A stretch of 59,171 nucleotides of DNA, from IMG/VR virus record IMGVR_UViG_3300033183_000350, positions 1-59,171 of that record. One strand, given 5' to 3'. Positions 28,274-35,816 of the stretch are shown here, piece by piece. Numbering within the stretch: the first letter of the stretch is position 1; every line of letters starts with the position of its first letter. Position numbers and translations under genes: made by a program. The notes under the pieces are model-generated. The model worked only from the letters and a program-made list of their open reading frames with translations. It did not search any database and was not told where the DNA came from. The DNA comes from a virus.

Positions 28274-28833
28274 GGTGCAAGCTCCATGATCTTATTGTTG
28301 AGCATAGTGCGAACATCACCTTTAGACATATTACGAAGTCGTGCGAGTCGTTTGATTTCGATGAGAGTTTCTTCTTCTTGAGGGGTGAGGATCTCCTCTA
28401 CCTTGTAGTGTCCTTGTTCGGTCTTGAGGAGTCGGGCTTCATTACCTCGTAGGTCTTTGATTAAGCCATCTTTCCATACGACCTCGACCTTATTGTCATC
28501 TATCTTGATAGAGACATGACCGTTGGGTTGAGTGATCACCCAGTCGATCTCGATCTCATGTTGCTCACAGGGGATCTCCTCATCGTTATCATCCCAAGTG
28601 GTGCTTTCGGTACATTTTTGCTCATGGGAGATGATACGCACACCTTCAGTCTCAAGTTTGTATTCCTTTTTGATTTCGCTGTAAGCACAGAGACTCAACA
28701 GCACTCCCTCATGGACATTGAAGAAGGTTTCAGCACCCCCCTCCCATGCGTCTATATTTGAGTCAAGATCAAAGTGTTCTTCGGAGTTATCTGTGTTCCA
28801 TTTTAGGAAGTATGGATTGATGATGTTAAACAT
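28270..28833 (-). CDS. Hypothetical protein, tandem paralogue
   Basis: 187 aa. Shares its C-terminal domain with the 199-aa protein downstream; the N-terminus has an acidic Cys pair region (EQKCTESTTWDDNDEEIPCE) and strand pairs (HEIEIDWVITQPNGHVSIKI). AAAGGAGAACC precedes the ATG. Unknown function. Confidence 0.7.
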   Translation of the reverse strand: MFNIINPYFLKWNTDNSEEHFDLDSNIDAWEGGAETFFNVHEGVLLSLCAYSEIKKEYKLETEGVRIISHEQKCTESTTWDDNDEEIPCEQHEIEIDWVITQPNGHVSIKIDDNKVEVVWKDGLIKDLRGNEARLLKTEQGHYKVEEILTPQEEETLIEIKRLARLRNMSKGDVRTMLNNKIMELAP

Positions 28834-28915
28834 GGTTCTCCTTTAGCGAGTGAGAGGGTTGATACTTACTTAACGATCTCAACACTTGAAATAAGACAAA
28901 TCTTTTAAACTTTTT

Positions 28916-29092
28916 TCACCAACCTCGATTGGCTTTACTTTTCGCTCGGTTAGCTTGTTGCTCCTTCTCTTGGAGGAGTCTCCAGAGGGCTTGAGCTTCT
29001 TGCTCGGTTAGCTTATCGAGCATGGGGAGGAGCGTTTGTCTGTCGCAACGCTCTCTATGAAAGAGAGCCGAGAGGTGTCGTTTGATGCTCAT
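28916..29092 (-). CDS. 58-aa basic helical protein
   Basis: Starts with MSIKRHLSALFHRERCDRQT and continues as a Gln/Glu/Lys-rich helix (LTEQEAQALWRLLQEKEQQ). Its ATG overlaps the stop of the 73-aa gene (ATGA), which supports real coupled translation. Charged and compact; function unknown. Confidence 0.6.
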   Translation of the reverse strand: MSIKRHLSALFHRERCDRQTLLPMLDKLTEQEAQALWRLLQEKEQQANRAKSKANRGW

Positions 29093-29310
29093 GCGATACC
29101 TCCCATCATGGCTACTGTTTGAGTGAACACGCTCTCGCTCTCTTTCTTGAGTAGAGAGAGGGCTTCATTGATTGCGAGGTCAGTACACCCTCTCATGTTC
29201 TGTTCTGTGATGTATGGGCCTTTAACAGCCTCATTGAGATGCCACAGCATAGCCTTGAGTGGTGTGCCTGTGAGCTTGTCGAGTTTTAGATTTAAGGTTG
29301 TTCGTTTCAT
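29089..29310 (-). CDS. Hypothetical protein
   Basis: 73 aa; basic N-terminus (MKRTTLNLKLDKLTGTPLKA) then helices (CTDLAINEALSLLKKESESV). AAAGGAGAACAC before the ATG, and a GTAACCCC-type promoter variant just upstream. Heads a small operon with the 58-aa gene. Confidence 0.7.
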   Translation of the reverse strand: MKRTTLNLKLDKLTGTPLKAMLWHLNEAVKGPYITEQNMRGCTDLAINEALSLLKKESESVFTQTVAMMGGIA

Positions 29311-29323
29311 GTGTTCTCCTTTT

Positions 29324-29349
29324 ACGAAGTGATATAGGTAAGGGGTTAC
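29324..29349 (-). promoter_or_regulatory. GTAACCCC-type promoter (variant, no stem-loop)
   Basis: GTAACCCCTTACCTAT on the minus strand then ATCACTTCGT; 13 nt before the start at 29310. Its GTTA supplies the stop codon of the 30-aa gene upstream. Confidence 0.55.
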
Positions 29350-29438
29350 AGGTTCTTCATACGATAGTAGCTGACGATGAAGAGTCCGATGAGGCAGATG
29401 CTGGCGACACCAGCGATGTCTAGGATTGTTGAGATCAT
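29346..29438 (-). CDS. 30-aa single-span membrane micro-protein
   Basis: Sequence MISTILDIAGVASICLIGLF then IVSYYRMKNL: one hydrophobic span with a positive C-terminal end. AAAGGAGACTAAAGACA precedes the ATG. Its neighbour upstream is another micro-protein. Confidence 0.55.
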   Translation of the reverse strand: MISTILDIAGVASICLIGLFIVSYYRMKNL

Positions 29439-29453
29439 TGTCTTTAGTCTCCT

Positions 29454-29525
29454 TTAGGCTGAACCCTTTCGGTTGTTCTGGTGTAGAATGATGATAATCA
29501 TTAGTGCGAGAAGTTTAAGAGTCAT
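29454..29525 (-). CDS. 23-aa membrane micro-protein
   Basis: MTLKLLALMIIIILHQNNRK plus GSA: a short hydrophobic helix with a basic tail. Its ATG lies 1 nt after the stop of the 69-aa gene, so it can be translated by coupling. Its stop region carries the ribosome site of the 30-aa gene. Confidence 0.45.
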   Translation of the reverse strand: MTLKLLALMIIIILHQNNRKGSA

Positions 29526-29526
29526 G

Positions 29527-29736
29527 TTAGACCTTCCATACTTGCGTGAATCCAAATCGAAGCTCTAGTGCCTCTAGGAACGCACTTTGGCTCTTGGGTG
29601 AACCCTCCACATCAACTTTCACATAAGGCTCGTAGGGAGTGCCTTCTCGTGTCTTTAAAGACACACCATGTGTCATGGCAATAGAGTGGAGCTGACACTC
29701 CTTAGAGTGTATGGTTCTGGTCATGGCGAGGGTCAT
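29527..29736 (-). CDS. Hypothetical protein
   Basis: 69 aa. N-terminus TLAMTRTIHSKECQLHSIAM, then VSLKTREGTPYEPYVKVDVE and a helix ending LRFGFTQVWKV. AGAGAG before the start is a weak ribosome site. It lies between the 178-aa gene and the micro-proteins in one run of minus-strand genes. Confidence 0.6.
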   Translation of the reverse strand: MTLAMTRTIHSKECQLHSIAMTHGVSLKTREGTPYEPYVKVDVEGSPKSQSAFLEALELRFGFTQVWKV

Positions 29737-29750
29737 AAGGTTGCTCTCTC

Positions 29751-30287
29751 TTAGCGAGGGTTGTTGAACGCATCCCGATCCACCGTTTCGTCAAACTCGG
29801 TGATCTCGTGTCGGATGTAGCGTGGGAGGTTCAAGTTAGTTTCGATGCAGTTGCGGATTGCTGTGAAGAGGTGCTTTGCCTCTTTGAGTGGATAGTGTCC
29901 ATCAACGATGACACCCCGAACATATTGACGGCCATCCTCCGAGTAGAAGAAGGGAGTACCATCTCTACGAGTGAGCTTACCACTGTAGCTCTTAGGTCGG
30001 TTAGTGTTGTTTCCTGCGAGGCTCGCTTGGGTGCTAGGGATCATCCCCTTGCTACCGAACAGCACCTTATCGACATCAGCTTCGGTGCATTGAACACCTG
30101 CCTCATTGATGAGGGCAGTAGCCTGTGCGAGAGTGTTAGAGCTTGTGAAGGCTTGAAGGCGAGTCAGACGCTCCTGGAGGACTGCCTTGTAGGGGACGGT
30201 CATGTCGAGGATGACGCTGTAGAGTCCATCTCCATTGATGCGGCCGAGTTTGACTCTTGGATGATTGGTTGGGGTTGAGTTATTCAT
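29751..30287 (-). CDS. RGRHTV-family relative (hypothetical)
   Basis: About 178 aa from the ATG at 30287 (TAGGAGACTAAAG upstream). A central YSEDGRQYVRGVIVDG strand pair, a helix (KHLFTAIRNCIETNLNLPRY) and an ending VDRDAFNNP parallel the ends of the two related plus-strand proteins at 31296 and 34010 (TGDVHVRGIII ... INGIDNP). The relation is distant. Function unknown. Confidence 0.65.
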   Translation of the reverse strand: MNNSTPTNHPRVKLGRINGDGLYSVILDMTVPYKAVLQERLTRLQAFTSSNTLAQATALINEAGVQCTEADVDKVLFGSKGMIPSTQASLAGNNTNRPKSYSGKLTRRDGTPFFYSEDGRQYVRGVIVDGHYPLKEAKHLFTAIRNCIETNLNLPRYIRHEITEFDETVDRDAFNNPR

Positions 30288-30328
30288 CTTTAGTCTCCTA
30301 TGAGAGTGAGTGGGCTTCATTGCCCTCG

Positions 30329-30354
30329 ATACTAGGTTATAGATAAGGGGTTAC
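30329..30354 (-). promoter_or_regulatory. GTAACCCC-type promoter with 5' stem-loop
   Basis: GTAACCCCTTATCTAT, AACC, TAGTAT on the minus strand; stem GGGC/GCCC with a 6-nt loop at 30325-30312. Directs the gene starting at 30287. Confidence 0.75.
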
Positions 30355-30650
30355 GCTTCTAGCTCATCAGCGAGCTGATCGTTCACGCTGTCGAAGAAAA
30401 AGTCGAGGCGAGTCCGATCACTTTCGCTGACGGAGGCGGTCGTATTGATCACATCATAGAAGCATGGGGCATCGGGAGCTACCTCCTCCATGACGGAAAC
30501 CATGTTGATGTACATCCCACGCTCTGCGATGTTGATCTCCTCCTCATTCTCCTCGGCCTCATCCATGAGGTCTTGGAGCTGATTGCGATAGCTCTGCATT
30601 TGAGTTTCGATCTGACGAGAGAGCTGTAGTAGTTTCTCTTGGACTGTCAT
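30351..30650 (-). CDS. Coiled-coil hypothetical protein
   Basis: 99 aa; residues 1-45 form a heptad-rich helix (QEKLLQLSRQIETQMQSYRN; QLQDLMDEAEENEEEINIAE), followed by an acidic tail. The stop codon lies in the promoter of the next gene downstream. Strong ribosome site (AAAGGAGAAC). Unknown function. Confidence 0.7.
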   Translation of the reverse strand: MTVQEKLLQLSRQIETQMQSYRNQLQDLMDEAEENEEEINIAERGMYINMVSVMEEVAPDAPCFYDVINTTASVSESDRTRLDFFFDSVNDQLADELEA

Positions 30651-30684
30651 GTCTGTTCTCCTTTACGAAGTTGGGTGTCGATTA

Positions 30685-30710
30685 CATAGGTTATATGATT
30701 AAGGGGTTAC
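30685..30710 (-). promoter_or_regulatory. Hybrid GTAACCCC/CATATAAC promoter
   Basis: GTAACCCCTTA joined directly to ATCATATAAC on the minus strand; the CATATAAC part is about 40 nt before the start at 30650. No stem-loop. It ties the two promoter classes together. Confidence 0.6.
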
Positions 30711-30754
30711 AAGCTCTAAAGCCGACAGTTAGTTGGCAGTCGCTACCACCCTCG

Positions 30755-30780
30755 ATACTAGACTATAGATAAGGGGTTAC
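30755..30780 (-). promoter_or_regulatory. GTAACCCC-type promoter with 5' stem-loop
   Basis: GTAACCCCTTATCTAT, AGTC, TAGTAT on the minus strand. Stem-loop at 30750-30735 (GGTGGT/ACTGCC, AGCG loop, two G-T pairs). Lies upstream of the hybrid promoter, so the 30650 gene has tandem promoters. Confidence 0.7.
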
Positions 30781-30844
30781 ACTTCCCCACGGTAGAAATG
30801 CACGAGTCAGAGAATACGCAAAGTTTTCGAGGGTTTAGGTGTCT

Positions 30845-30870
30845 GTAACCCCTTATCTATATCATAGTAT
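30845..30870 (+). promoter_or_regulatory. GTAACCCC-type promoter with 5' stem-loop
   Basis: GTAACCCCTTATCTAT, ATCA, TAGTAT; stem-loop at 30872-30891 (GGGG-c-TGA / TCA-CCCC). Divergent from the minus copy at 30755-30780. Confidence 0.75.
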
Positions 30871-30918
30871 CGGGGCTGAATGACTCACCCCACCAACCAC
30901 TCCCCAATGGAGAACATC

Positions 30919-31179
30919 ATGAACGCACTTCCCCCCCTAACATACGCAGAAGCCTCACATGGTATCACCAAGATCGTCAGTGATCTTGGCTTCCCCCTCT
31001 TTATGGGTGAGGCAGAGCGTAAGCCTACTGTCAAGGCTGTACGCAAGCAAGTGAGTGCTTACTACAACCGACTCCACCGAGAGAACAAGCTCGACTGTCT
31101 CCATGCGTATGACGCAGAGAATAAGTCAGAGCTTCTTGAGGCGGCCGTGGCAGAGCTTCTTGAGCGAGTCGAGGGCTAA
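30919..31179 (+). CDS. Hypothetical protein
   Basis: 86 aa from the ATG at 30919 (GGAGAACATC before it). N-terminal helix (ALPPLTYAEASHGITKIVSD), basic middle (KPTVKAVRKQVSAYYNRLH) and an acidic C-terminal helix. First gene of the plus-strand run from 30.9 kb. Not recognised. Confidence 0.65.
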   Translation: MNALPPLTYAEASHGITKIVSDLGFPLFMGEAERKPTVKAVRKQVSAYYNRLHRENKLDCLHAYDAENKSELLEAAVAELLERVEG

Positions 31180-31191
31180 GAGAGTCGGGTT

Positions 31192-31217
31192 GTAACCCCT
31201 TATCTATAACCTAGTGT
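31192..31217 (+). promoter_or_regulatory. GTAACCCC-type promoter with 5' stem-loop
   Basis: Perfect consensus (GTAACCCCTTATCTAT, AACC, TAGTGT); stem GCT-a-GGG / CCC-AGC at 31223-31244. Upstream GGGTT can also pair with the AACCC of the motif. A CATATAAC box follows at 31246. Confidence 0.75.
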
Positions 31218-31245
31218 GAGAGGCTAGGGAAACAATCACCCAGCA

Positions 31246-31255
31246 ATCATATAAC
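31246..31255 (+). promoter_or_regulatory. CATATAAC-class promoter box
   Basis: Exact ATCATATAAC, 40 nt before the ATG at 31296, placed just after the stem-loop of the preceding promoter. Confidence 0.5.
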
Positions 31256-31295
31256 TTAATCTGCAACCACACCATCTCTTGAAAGGAGAACCACC

Positions 31296-31901
31296 ATGCA
31301 GAACATCACAGCAACCCCAAACACAAGCATCACTTTCACCACAACCAAGTCGGGTCGTGCCGACTTGAAGAGGGACGGAGGCACAGTTCGTGGGCGACAT
31401 ACAGTCGAGGTGTCGATGTTGGTCGGCACTGACCACAAGACCATCGCAGGTCTTGACCTCGCTAAAGTCGAGACTGCTGACCGAGCGAAGCTCAAGACAG
31501 CTCTTGAGGATCGGGGCTTGGTCTTTACTGACCTCGACTTTAACTTGGCTCTTGAGGGTGATCAACCTCGTAAGAAGGGTCTACTGACTGCGTTGCGTCA
31601 GTCGGCTACAGGATCGAACGATGACAACAAGCATCTTGAGGCTTACTCTGACCACCCATGTGGGGTCAAGGGAGTGAGTATCCATGACGGTACAGGTGAT
31701 GTCCATGTGCGTGGGATCATCATCGGAGAGAAGATCATCTCTGCTGACCCGAATGGTGATGCTCGCAAGGTGGCGAATGGGCTTCATGTCCAGCTCAAGA
31801 ACGCAATCAGCTCCGAGCTTGATCTCACTTCACGAAAGTGGAGGCAGTACAAGCTACCAGCGTCAGCGACTGTAAATGGGATCGACAACCCAACTCTCTA
31901 A
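31296..31901 (+). CDS. RGRHTV-family protein
   Basis: 201 aa. Close paralogue of the gene at 34010: both have a strand start (SITFTTTKSGRADLKRDGG), RGRHTVEVSMLVGTD, LEAYSDHPCGVKGV, a TGDVHVRGIII strand pair, DPNGDAR and the ending WRQYKLP...NGIDNP. AAAGGAGAACCACC precedes the ATG. The conserved Arg/His pair and DPNGDAR hint at a nucleotide- or nucleic-acid-related role, but I do not recognise the family. Confidence 0.75.
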   Translation: MQNITATPNTSITFTTTKSGRADLKRDGGTVRGRHTVEVSMLVGTDHKTIAGLDLAKVETADRAKLKTALEDRGLVFTDLDFNLALEGDQPRKKGLLTALRQSATGSNDDNKHLEAYSDHPCGVKGVSIHDGTGDVHVRGIIIGEKIISADPNGDARKVANGLHVQLKNAISSELDLTSRKWRQYKLPASATVNGIDNPTL

Positions 31902-31920
31902 GAGGTCGAGGGTATACTCT

Positions 31921-31946
31921 GTAACCCCTTATTCATATAACAGCAT
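31921..31946 (+). promoter_or_regulatory. Hybrid GTAACCCC/CATATAAC promoter
   Basis: GTAACCCCTTA followed by TTCATATAACAGCAT; no stem-loop. CATATAAC lies 40 nt before the ATG at 31980. Confidence 0.6.
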
Positions 31947-31979
31947 CAGCCAACTAACCACTCACTAAGGAGAACAAAA

Positions 31980-33194
31980 ATGGCTAAGAACTTATCAGCT
32001 ACCGTCCGAGAGAACCTTCCCTTTATCCTCAGCACCAATGGTGCCCCAATGAACAAGAAAGAGCTTCGTGATGCTTATGTCTCACACGAGGGGTGTTCGT
32101 CCGAGTTTGACTTCGGGCAAAACAAGGACACTTGGAGCAAGCTCCGATCTGCGATCCACGGTGCGGCTCCCAAGCTCGTAAAGCAAGGTGTCCTTTTTCA
32201 GCCGACTAAGGGCAAGTTTGATGTGGTCGAGGGTACAGCTATCCCATCAGCGTTTGTGCCTTTCCTCAATGGTCAAGCACCTGTTGCTCCAACCCCTGTG
32301 GTCGAGGCAGACCCTGTGGTTGAGGTCGAGCCTGTGGTTGAGGTTGAGCCTGTGGTTGAGGCAGACCCTATGGTCGAGGTGAGCGTGAGCAATCCGGCGG
32401 TCATCGAGGCTCACATCGACACCGAGACTCAAGAGCTGGTTGAGAATGTCGGTGGTAGCCGAGACTACCGTAAGCCTCTCGATCAAGTAGAGGACGGATA
32501 TATCACCTCAAGCGTACCCTCAAGCGTACAAGTCAGCACGACTACCCTTGAGCCTGTGGTCGAGGTTGAGGAGACTCAAGAGGTGGTCGAAGCCGAGCCT
32601 GTGGTTGAGGAGACTCAAGAAGAGGTCGTAGATGCCCCTGTAGAGCCTGTTGAGGTTGAGGAGGTGGTAGAGGCTACCCCTGTGGCAGAAACGCTTGTAG
32701 AGGACGATCTCGACCTCTTTGGTGAGGAGGTTGAGGAGACTCAAGAGGAGGAAGATCAGCAACCGAGCTATGACCTCAAAGAGCTTCGCAAGAACGCTTC
32801 CTTTGACCCACTCTCGCTGACCATGAAGGGAGTAAAGGGTAGCTATGAGGTATATCGAGATATGGAGGCACGAAACATCGTGTTGACGCAAAAGGGGCGA
32901 GAGGACTATGTGATCGTACCTGTGGATGTGGATCAAGATCGACTTGACGCTCTTAATGAAGCAGATGCTCGTTATGCTCGATATGCCCTTAAGTCAGTAG
33001 AGATCTTCGATACAGCATCGCATCACAAGGATGGTTGTACTCCAATCGTCAAGGCTCTTATCTCTTGTACCAATAACTGCGAGCATACAGATGACTTTGG
33101 AGGTCTAGTAGAGCCTTGCATGAAGCCTCTTGACTGTCCTCTACAGAGCATTTGGGGAGGGGTGGCGATCTATGTCAACCCTCAAGACGCATAA
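31980..33194 (+). CDS. Winged-helix-like protein with PVVE repeats and Cys cluster
   Basis: 404 aa. Residues 1-85 look like a helix-turn-helix/winged domain (ENLPFILSTNGAPMNKKELR; TWSKLRSAIHGAAPKLVKQG). Residues 100-250 are low-complexity and acidic with repeated PVVEVE/PVVEAD and EETQEEV units, then DDLDLFGEEVEE. The C-terminal 120 residues contain a Cys cluster (CTPIVKALISCTNNCEH; EPCMKPLDCPLQ) that could bind metal. DLDLFGE-type motifs recur in genes at 39088 and 53842. A DNA-associated factor is plausible; unproven. Confidence 0.7.
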   Translation: MAKNLSATVRENLPFILSTNGAPMNKKELRDAYVSHEGCSSEFDFGQNKDTWSKLRSAIHGAAPKLVKQGVLFQPTKGKFDVVEGTAIPSAFVPFLNGQAPVAPTPVVEADPVVEVEPVVEVEPVVEADPMVEVSVSNPAVIEAHIDTETQELVENVGGSRDYRKPLDQVEDGYITSSVPSSVQVSTTTLEPVVEVEETQEVVEAEPVVEETQEEVVDAPVEPVEVEEVVEATPVAETLVEDDLDLFGEEVEETQEEEDQQPSYDLKELRKNASFDPLSLTMKGVKGSYEVYRDMEARNIVLTQKGREDYVIVPVDVDQDRLDALNEADARYARYALKSVEIFDTASHHKDGCTPIVKALISCTNNCEHTDDFGGLVEPCMKPLDCPLQSIWGGVAIYVNPQDA

Positions 33195-33396
33195 CGATAC
33201 ACCCCTCAAGCTGTTAAGTGAGAGTCGCCTAGAGCGTTTCTTAAAGGCAGTAGCCCCGACACTTAAGAGCGTGGGGGTGGAGCAGAACATACTTACTTTA
33301 ACCTTTGACCAAACAACAATCATACTCCCCCTCACATCAACGATGACTTGGGGGCAACTAATAGACTCCTTAAAGGAGAAAGGGCTTATCCCATGA
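33172..33396 (+). CDS. Small hypothetical protein
   Basis: About 74 aa from the ATG at 33172, inside the end of the preceding gene (GGGGAGG upstream). Helix (LLSESRLERFLKAVAPTLKS), strands (QNILTLTFDQTTIILPL) and a C-terminal helix ending KGLIP. Overlap with both neighbours suggests coupled translation in a run of four genes. Confidence 0.6.
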   Translation: MSTLKTHNDTPLKLLSESRLERFLKAVAPTLKSVGVEQNILTLTFDQTTIILPLTSTMTWGQLIDSLKEKGLIP

Positions 33397-33638
33397 GCAA
33401 CAAGCTAACAACAACAGACCTTCGAGACTCAATCATCATCGTAATCGAGCGAGACGGCTCACATCACATCAAGCTCCCGAATAATGACGAGCTAGAGTTT
33501 GACAAGAAGGCGTATAACGCCATGCTAAACACCTTAACTGTCTTAGACGAGCCGAGCTTTGTCCTTAAGACCTTCCTTTGGATCGAGCGTAGGATGCAAG
33601 CTCTTAGCCACATGATCTTCGGTAGGGCAGAGACTTGA
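33393..33638 (+). CDS. Small hypothetical protein
   Basis: About 81 aa. The ATG overlaps the previous stop (ATGA), and TAAAGGAGAA lies slightly far upstream. Strands (DSIIIVIERDGSHHIKLPNN) then a helix pair (LKTFLWIERRMQALSHMIF). Unknown function. Confidence 0.65.
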   Translation: MSNKLTTTDLRDSIIIVIERDGSHHIKLPNNDELEFDKKAYNAMLNTLTVLDEPSFVLKTFLWIERRMQALSHMIFGRAET

Positions 33639-33961
33639 AATATACGGTCTTAGTGGACGGTAAGCGTGAGCCTAATCCCAAGCTAGGCTCAATGCCTTTG
33701 TATTCACTAGATCTAATAGCTTGGATGGAACTACTTACCGAGATGGGGTTTAGGAAAATAGATGGGGATCAAACTTGGGAACATACCAAAGACCCCGAAC
33801 TGCTCCTTAGATTGAAGTTTGATGGTTCTCTAATCTCCCTCGAAATCTACCACCCCAAAAGTGGAGGCATTAGCAAGAGCTTTACCCTCGAACGAACCCA
33901 AAGTGCCTTCCTTGGCATAGAGGCTCTGCTCACAGAAATACGCAACATCTACCGAAACTGA
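33635..33961 (+). CDS. GF/W small-protein family member, TTG start
   Basis: 108 aa. The TTG overlaps the previous TGA, and the same N-terminus (MKY..) in its paralogue at 35027 supports it. Shared pattern: LGS..LYSLDLIAWMELLTEMG then F, W.HTKDPEL, LRLKFDGSLISLEI and a last helix LLTEIRNIY. The pair differ in strand, so the duplication is not tandem. Confidence 0.7.
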   Translation: MKYTVLVDGKREPNPKLGSMPLYSLDLIAWMELLTEMGFRKIDGDQTWEHTKDPELLLRLKFDGSLISLEIYHPKSGGISKSFTLERTQSAFLGIEALLTEIRNIYRN

Positions 33962-33967
33962 CTAGAA

Positions 33968-33977
33968 ATCTTATAAC
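33968..33977 (+). promoter_or_regulatory. CATATAAC-class promoter box (variant)
   Basis: ATCTTATAAC, 32 nt before the ATG at 34010. Confidence 0.4.
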
Positions 33978-34009
33978 TAACTTATCACAACTTTTATGGA
34001 GGCATGGAT

Positions 34010-34600
34010 ATGGACATCCAGCTAAACGACAATACGATCATTTCATTCACCACCCAGCGTGTAGGCAAGAAAGACCTCAAGAAAGATGGAGGCACACATC
34101 GTGGGCGACATACAGTCCGAGTGACAATGCTTGTTGGGTCTGACTATAAGACTGTCTCATCATTGGATTGGACGAAGGCGATGATGGCAGACGCAAACAA
34201 GTACGACTACATGGAGAAGATCAAGGAGCGAAATCCAGACCTTGAGTTCGACAAGCTGAACTTCAACATCGCATGGGATGATGTCATCATCTCACTACAG
34301 GACACTGCACATGGTGAGGAGAAGCGAAACAAGCACCTTGAAGCGTATGAGCCTCACCCATGTGGTATTCGAGGTGTCATGGTACACAAGGAGACAGGTG
34401 ATGTTTACCTTACAGGCATCCAGGTGAAAGAGGAGATCGTTGAAGAAGATCCCAATGGAGATGCTCGACAGCTTCCTCGGACGATGAAGGCTCAACTCAA
34501 GCGTGAGGTTCAAAAGGTGCTGGAGCTGATGACAGGCAACTGGCGACAGTACAAGCTCCCAAAGGGTGTGACCATTAATGGGATTGACTCTAACGACTAG
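34010..34600 (+). CDS. RGRHTV-family protein
   Basis: About 196 aa from the ATG at 34010; GGAGG is 7 nt upstream. Paralogue of 31296: GGTHRGRHTVRVTMLVGSD, LEAYEPHPCGIRGVMVH, TGDVYLTGIQV, DPNGDAR and GNWRQYKLPKGVTINGIDS. An insertion (KYDYMEKIKERNPDLEFDKL) distinguishes it. Its stop overlaps that of the convergent HNH gene in CTAG. Function unknown. Confidence 0.75.
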   Translation: MDIQLNDNTIISFTTQRVGKKDLKKDGGTHRGRHTVRVTMLVGSDYKTVSSLDWTKAMMADANKYDYMEKIKERNPDLEFDKLNFNIAWDDVIISLQDTAHGEEKRNKHLEAYEPHPCGIRGVMVHKETGDVYLTGIQVKEEIVEEDPNGDARQLPRTMKAQLKREVQKVLELMTGNWRQYKLPKGVTINGIDSND

Positions 34601-35043
34601 AGGTTAGCCTCTAACCAGGAGAGGTCAAGCGTCCATTGATGCTGTGATCTCTCATTCCACACCTCAAAGACTTGGACGATGTAGTCCTCTGTCTCTTGAG
34701 GTGTGAGATCATTGATCTTAGCTAGGTGCTTTAAGACTCTGGTTTGCGTATGGGGTGGCTCAACAGATAGAGTACGCCCGATGTGTTTGACCTTGTGGCA
34801 GGTGGGGCAAAGAGAAATCAAGCCCTTGAGTGTTTGGGTCTTGGTCTGATCGTTGTAATCCCATATCTCGTGGCACTCAACAGGCCACTTAGACCCTTTG
34901 CCTCCACAGACTTCGCATTTGTACCCTGCTTGCTTATAAGAGGCTTTGCGTAGCTTATCCCATTGTGCTTTGGAGAGGTTGGCTTCGGAGCGTAGGTTAT
35001 TGCCCCATGAGGATTGTGGTACGAGTTCAATGTTTAGTTGCAT
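34597..35043 (-). CDS. HNH endonuclease-like protein
   Basis: 148 aa. CEVCGGKG, then ECHEIWDYND, then SLCPTCHKVKHIGR give the zinc-linked HNH (beta-beta-alpha metal) layout; His in the ECHE region and the CHKVKH segment would be active-site residues. The N-terminus (QLNIELVPQSSWGNNLRSEA) is typical of phage HNH proteins with this head. Overlaps the upstream gene by 17 nt. May nick DNA for packaging or act as a homing-type nuclease; no intron context is visible. Confidence 0.75.
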   Translation of the reverse strand: MQLNIELVPQSSWGNNLRSEANLSKAQWDKLRKASYKQAGYKCEVCGGKGSKWPVECHEIWDYNDQTKTQTLKGLISLCPTCHKVKHIGRTLSVEPPHTQTRVLKHLAKINDLTPQETEDYIVQVFEVWNERSQHQWTLDLSWLEANL

Positions 35044-35368
35044 ATAGACCTCTGATGGTATCTAACAGTTCCCTAATCACATAGAGGAGAGAGTTGCTGG
35101 ATAAGATGTGTACATAGGCTATCTTTTCGTCAGCCTTAAAAATAGTGATTAGACTTATCTTGCTGTCGAATCTAAGTCGGAGGGTTGGGTCATTGGTGTG
35201 TTTGTAAGACCAGCTATCACGACTGGACACGCCATCCGGATCTTTCACGAACCCAATCTCGATGAAAACTACCTTCCAATCAGCAACCGAGAGATGGTAA
35301 GGAGATAACGAACCGAGGTTGGACGATGGGATCAGTAGCCCCTCGGAGTCCCGATCAATGTATTTCAT
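35027..35368 (-). CDS. GF/W small-protein family member
   Basis: 113 aa; paralogue of 33635 with LGSLSPYHLSVADWKVVFIE, IGF, W.YKHTNDPTLRLRF, and LLDTIRGLY at the end. ATGA overlap with the J-domain-like gene upstream. Function unknown. Confidence 0.7.
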   Translation of the reverse strand: MKYIDRDSEGLLIPSSNLGSLSPYHLSVADWKVVFIEIGFVKDPDGVSSRDSWSYKHTNDPTLRLRFDSKISLITIFKADEKIAYVHILSSNSLLYVIRELLDTIRGLYATKH

Positions 35369-35757
35369 TTCTTCTTCTCTCTAAGTGCGAGTAAGGTTTT
35401 GGTCAGCTCACCTGCTTCATCTTGTCTGTCTTGATTTCTATCTGGATGGCAGAACATGAGCAGTCTTTTGACGAGAGCTTGATCTATCTTGGGCTTCGAC
35501 TGAGCTTGATAGCGTAGGCTAGAAATCTCCATCTTGAGTTGATGGACTTGAGCGTTGAGTGTCTTGATCTGATTATCTAGGTACGAAGTGTCGGGTGTCT
35601 CTTGTAAGAGCTGATGGATGATTTTCTGTAGGGAGTCGTATCGGTCATCAGACTTGATACGCTGAAAGCCTTGGCTACCTCTCCAGCAAGTCCAGCAAAG
35701 ATCATAGTGGCTATTTTCCATAGGCCAGTTGCACTCGCTACATATTTGAACATCCAT
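35365..35757 (-). CDS. Zinc-finger and J-domain-like protein
   Basis: About 130 aa from the ATG at 35757. Residues 5-25 carry CSECNWPMENSHYDLCWTCW (Cys-x2-Cys ... Cys-x2-Cys). A helix (IKTLNAQVHQLKMEISSLRY) leads to LVKRLLMFCHPDRNQ and LTKTLLALR, where HPD is the signature that activates DnaK-type chaperones. A phage co-chaperone or DnaJ mimic is a fair guess. A CATATAAC-class box lies 38 nt upstream. Confidence 0.7.
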   Translation of the reverse strand: MDVQICSECNWPMENSHYDLCWTCWRGSQGFQRIKSDDRYDSLQKIIHQLLQETPDTSYLDNQIKTLNAQVHQLKMEISSLRYQAQSKPKIDQALVKRLLMFCHPDRNQDRQDEAGELTKTLLALREKKK

Positions 35758-35795
35758 AGTTAATACTTTCTTTATATCTATTCTTACACAGATCA

Positions 35796-35805
35796 TTTAT
35801 ATGAA
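35796..35805 (-). promoter_or_regulatory. CATATAAC-class promoter box
   Basis: TTCATATAAA on the minus strand, 38 nt before the start at 35757. Confidence 0.45.
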
Positions 35806-35816
35806 AGGCATAAACA

